Source: JALYNX01 sp963780755 (GTDB lineage: Bacteria > Actinomycetota > Acidimicrobiia > Spongiisociales > ZC4RG35). From it: a stretch of DNA of 64,000 nt. How positions within the stretch are numbered: the first letter of the stretch is position 1; each line of letters begins with the position of its first letter. This document shows positions 62,550 to 64,000 of the stretch, piece by piece. The position numbers were made by a program, and so were the translations under genes. The notes under the pieces were generated by a model. The model was not told the origin of the DNA and did no database searches. It saw only the letters and a list, made by a program, of their open reading frames with translations. The stretch lies in NCBI GenBank assembly GCA_963780755.1, contig CAWACX010000001.1:558001-622000 (forward strand). Reading direction: 5' to 3'.

Positions 62550-64000
62550 CGGCTACGGATCGTCTTCGGGAGCTCAGGGCAGACTGGTCGGCGCCCCGGG
62601 CTCCTGACGATCCTGCGACGCTTCCCGCGCAACTCACTGCAGCCATCGACGCGCTGATCCTGGAGATCGTCCGGGGTCGGAACACCAGCGGTTGGGCGGT
62701 GGTGGCAGTCGGTGGCTACGGGCGATCGGAGATGTGCCTCCAGTCCGACATCGATGTGATGCTGTTGGGAGATGTGCCCGCCGATGCGGTGCGCCAGGTG
62801 TTGTACCCGCTGTGGGACACCGGGGTGAAGGTCGGGCATTCGGTGCGCACCGTCAAGGAAGCGGTGACCGCAGCGACCGAGAACATAGAGACGCTGTGCT
62901 CGCTGCTCACCACCCGGGTCATCACTGGCGACCCGGAGCCACTCTCCGAGTTGGAACGACAGCTCGTCGCCCTGGTGCGACGGCTGCGGTCTCTGCCCGA
63001 TTCGCTGGCTGCAGAGGAACGCGCGGTGCGGGCCCGTGAGCCCTTCTTCCTCCAGGAAACGGACGTCAAGATCGGCAGGGGTGGGCTGCGCTCTATCCAT
63101 CGAGATGACTGGATGCGGATCAGGGCGGAGATGCTCGGTGCTTCGACCGCCGGGGAGGTGTTGAGCGAGGAGCGGGCCACTTTGCTCTCGGTGCGCAATG
63201 CCCTCCACGCGACCCAGGGCCGGGGTGTCGAGAAGTTGGCGGTAGAGCTACGGAGGACCGTCGGCAATTGGCTCGGCGAAGACCCGTATGACACCTGCGC
63301 CCGGCTGTATCGGGCAACGCGCGCCGTGGACGACCATCTGTTGGCGAGATGGCCTGTGGGAAAGGTGCCCGATCACGATCCGGTGGCCCGGGCCGGGAGG
63401 AGACTGGTCTCGGCGGTCCGCCTTCGCCGCCAGGCTGCAGCCGACGACACGACAACCCCACTTCCGGGGGCGATCCGCCACATCGGCCACCCGGGCCAGG
63501 TGTCGGACCTCGGCAAGCACTCAGGGAATCCCTGGACATCGAGTGACCGGGCCGCGCTCGTCGAGTTGCTGGCAGGTGGAGCCGAAGGCTGGGCTGCTTT
63601 CAGGCGCCTCGACACCTGGGGACGCGCAGTGATCCCGGAGATGGCCATGGTGGAATCCCTTCCCCAGACCGCGGTGTTCCATAGTCATCCGGTCGACTCC
63701 CACCTGTGGCGCACCGTCGACGAAGTTGTCGTATCTGACCGGGGGCGCGCATGAGTGGTGCGCCGCTCAGGCCGACGACCTGGGCTCGATCGACGAGCTC
63801 CTGCTCGCGGCGTGGCTACACGACATCGGCAAGGGGAGGGGTGGCGACCACTCCAAGGTTGGATCGTCACTTGCCCAGGGAATCCTCAGCAGGTTCGGAT
63901 ACAACCCGCAGACGGTGGACCTGGTGAGGCGCGCCGTTGCCCACCATCTCCTGTTGCCGAACGTGGCCACCCGTCAGGACCTCGACGATCCCGACGTCAT
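62546..64000 (+). CDS. glnD: [Protein-PII] uridylyl/adenylyltransferase GlnD, partial and frameshifted
   Basis: GTG 62546 overlaps the glnK stop. The nucleotidyltransferase domain shows VAVGGYGRSEMCLQSDIDVM followed by LLG, the Gly-Gly-x(9)-Asp-x-Asp metal site. Near 63731 the frame ends early but resumes in another frame with LTGGAHEWCAAQADDLGSID and the HD-domain core AAWLHDIGKGRGGDHSKVGS. It then runs off the window end within the HD domain; ACT domains should follow. It modifies PII in response to glutamine. The shift is most likely an indel error. Confidence 0.93.

Overview
The window is about 65% GC DNA from an actinobacterium. The main evidence is a complete Pup-proteasome gene set (trmI, mpa, dop, pup, prcB, prcA, pafA, pafB, pafC). 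Supporting evidence is gene order shared with Mycobacterium (tatA-tatC-helY; the 47-aa ORF-tlyA-nadK-recN-pyrG-xerD; scpA-scpB-rluB-cmk-der), a DUF4193 protein, and actinobacterial-type LexA and GlnR sites. No streptomycete or mycobacterial hallmark genes are seen, so a deep-branching class such as Acidimicrobiia is plausible. That placement is inference. Genes are packed with GTGA/ATGA stop-start overlaps, and GTG and TTG starts are common.

1-13.8 kb: the uvrB 3' end, then polytopic GT-C-like sugar transferases, a GT2-methyltransferase fusion and a UDP-glucuronate decarboxylase-like epimerase. These surround uvrA, which has a perfect LexA palindrome upstream, and precede uvrC. This looks like a cell-surface glycan module inside the nucleotide excision repair neighbourhood.

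13.8-18.7 kb: rapZ-yvcK-pgk-tpiA-gpmA-secG, with neither whiA nor gap present. 18.7-19.1 kb: one good tRNA-Leu(GAG) followed by three degenerate tandem copies. 19.1-23 kb: small membrane and secreted proteins and an MFS exporter.

23-32 kb: the Pup-proteasome island, in which trmI, the ATPase, Dop, Pup (ending in Glu), both 20S subunits, the ligase and the two WYL regulators all lie on one strand. 32-37 kb: a zinc-ribbon protein, a hairpin terminator, tatA-tatC, helY and a lipid kinase.

37-46 kb: DUF4193 protein, polyprenol-phosphate mannose synthase-like GT2, GNAT, Nudix, M20 peptidase, HAD phosphatase, tlyA, nadK, recN, pyrG. 46-56 kb: ald, xerD, a DksA-like protein, an HD protein, scpA-scpB, rluB, aroA, cmk, ispH, der.

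56-61 kb: a four-gene cassette of imelysin, di-haem oxidoreductase, second imelysin and HTTM protein, with a palindrome over its promoter. It is probably an iron-acquisition system. 61-64 kb: amtB-glnK-glnD behind a near-consensus GlnR box; glnD runs off the end.

Eight otherwise well-conserved genes carry about eleven frameshifts, several at short homopolymers. This points to residual indel errors in a long-read assembly rather than to real gene decay.
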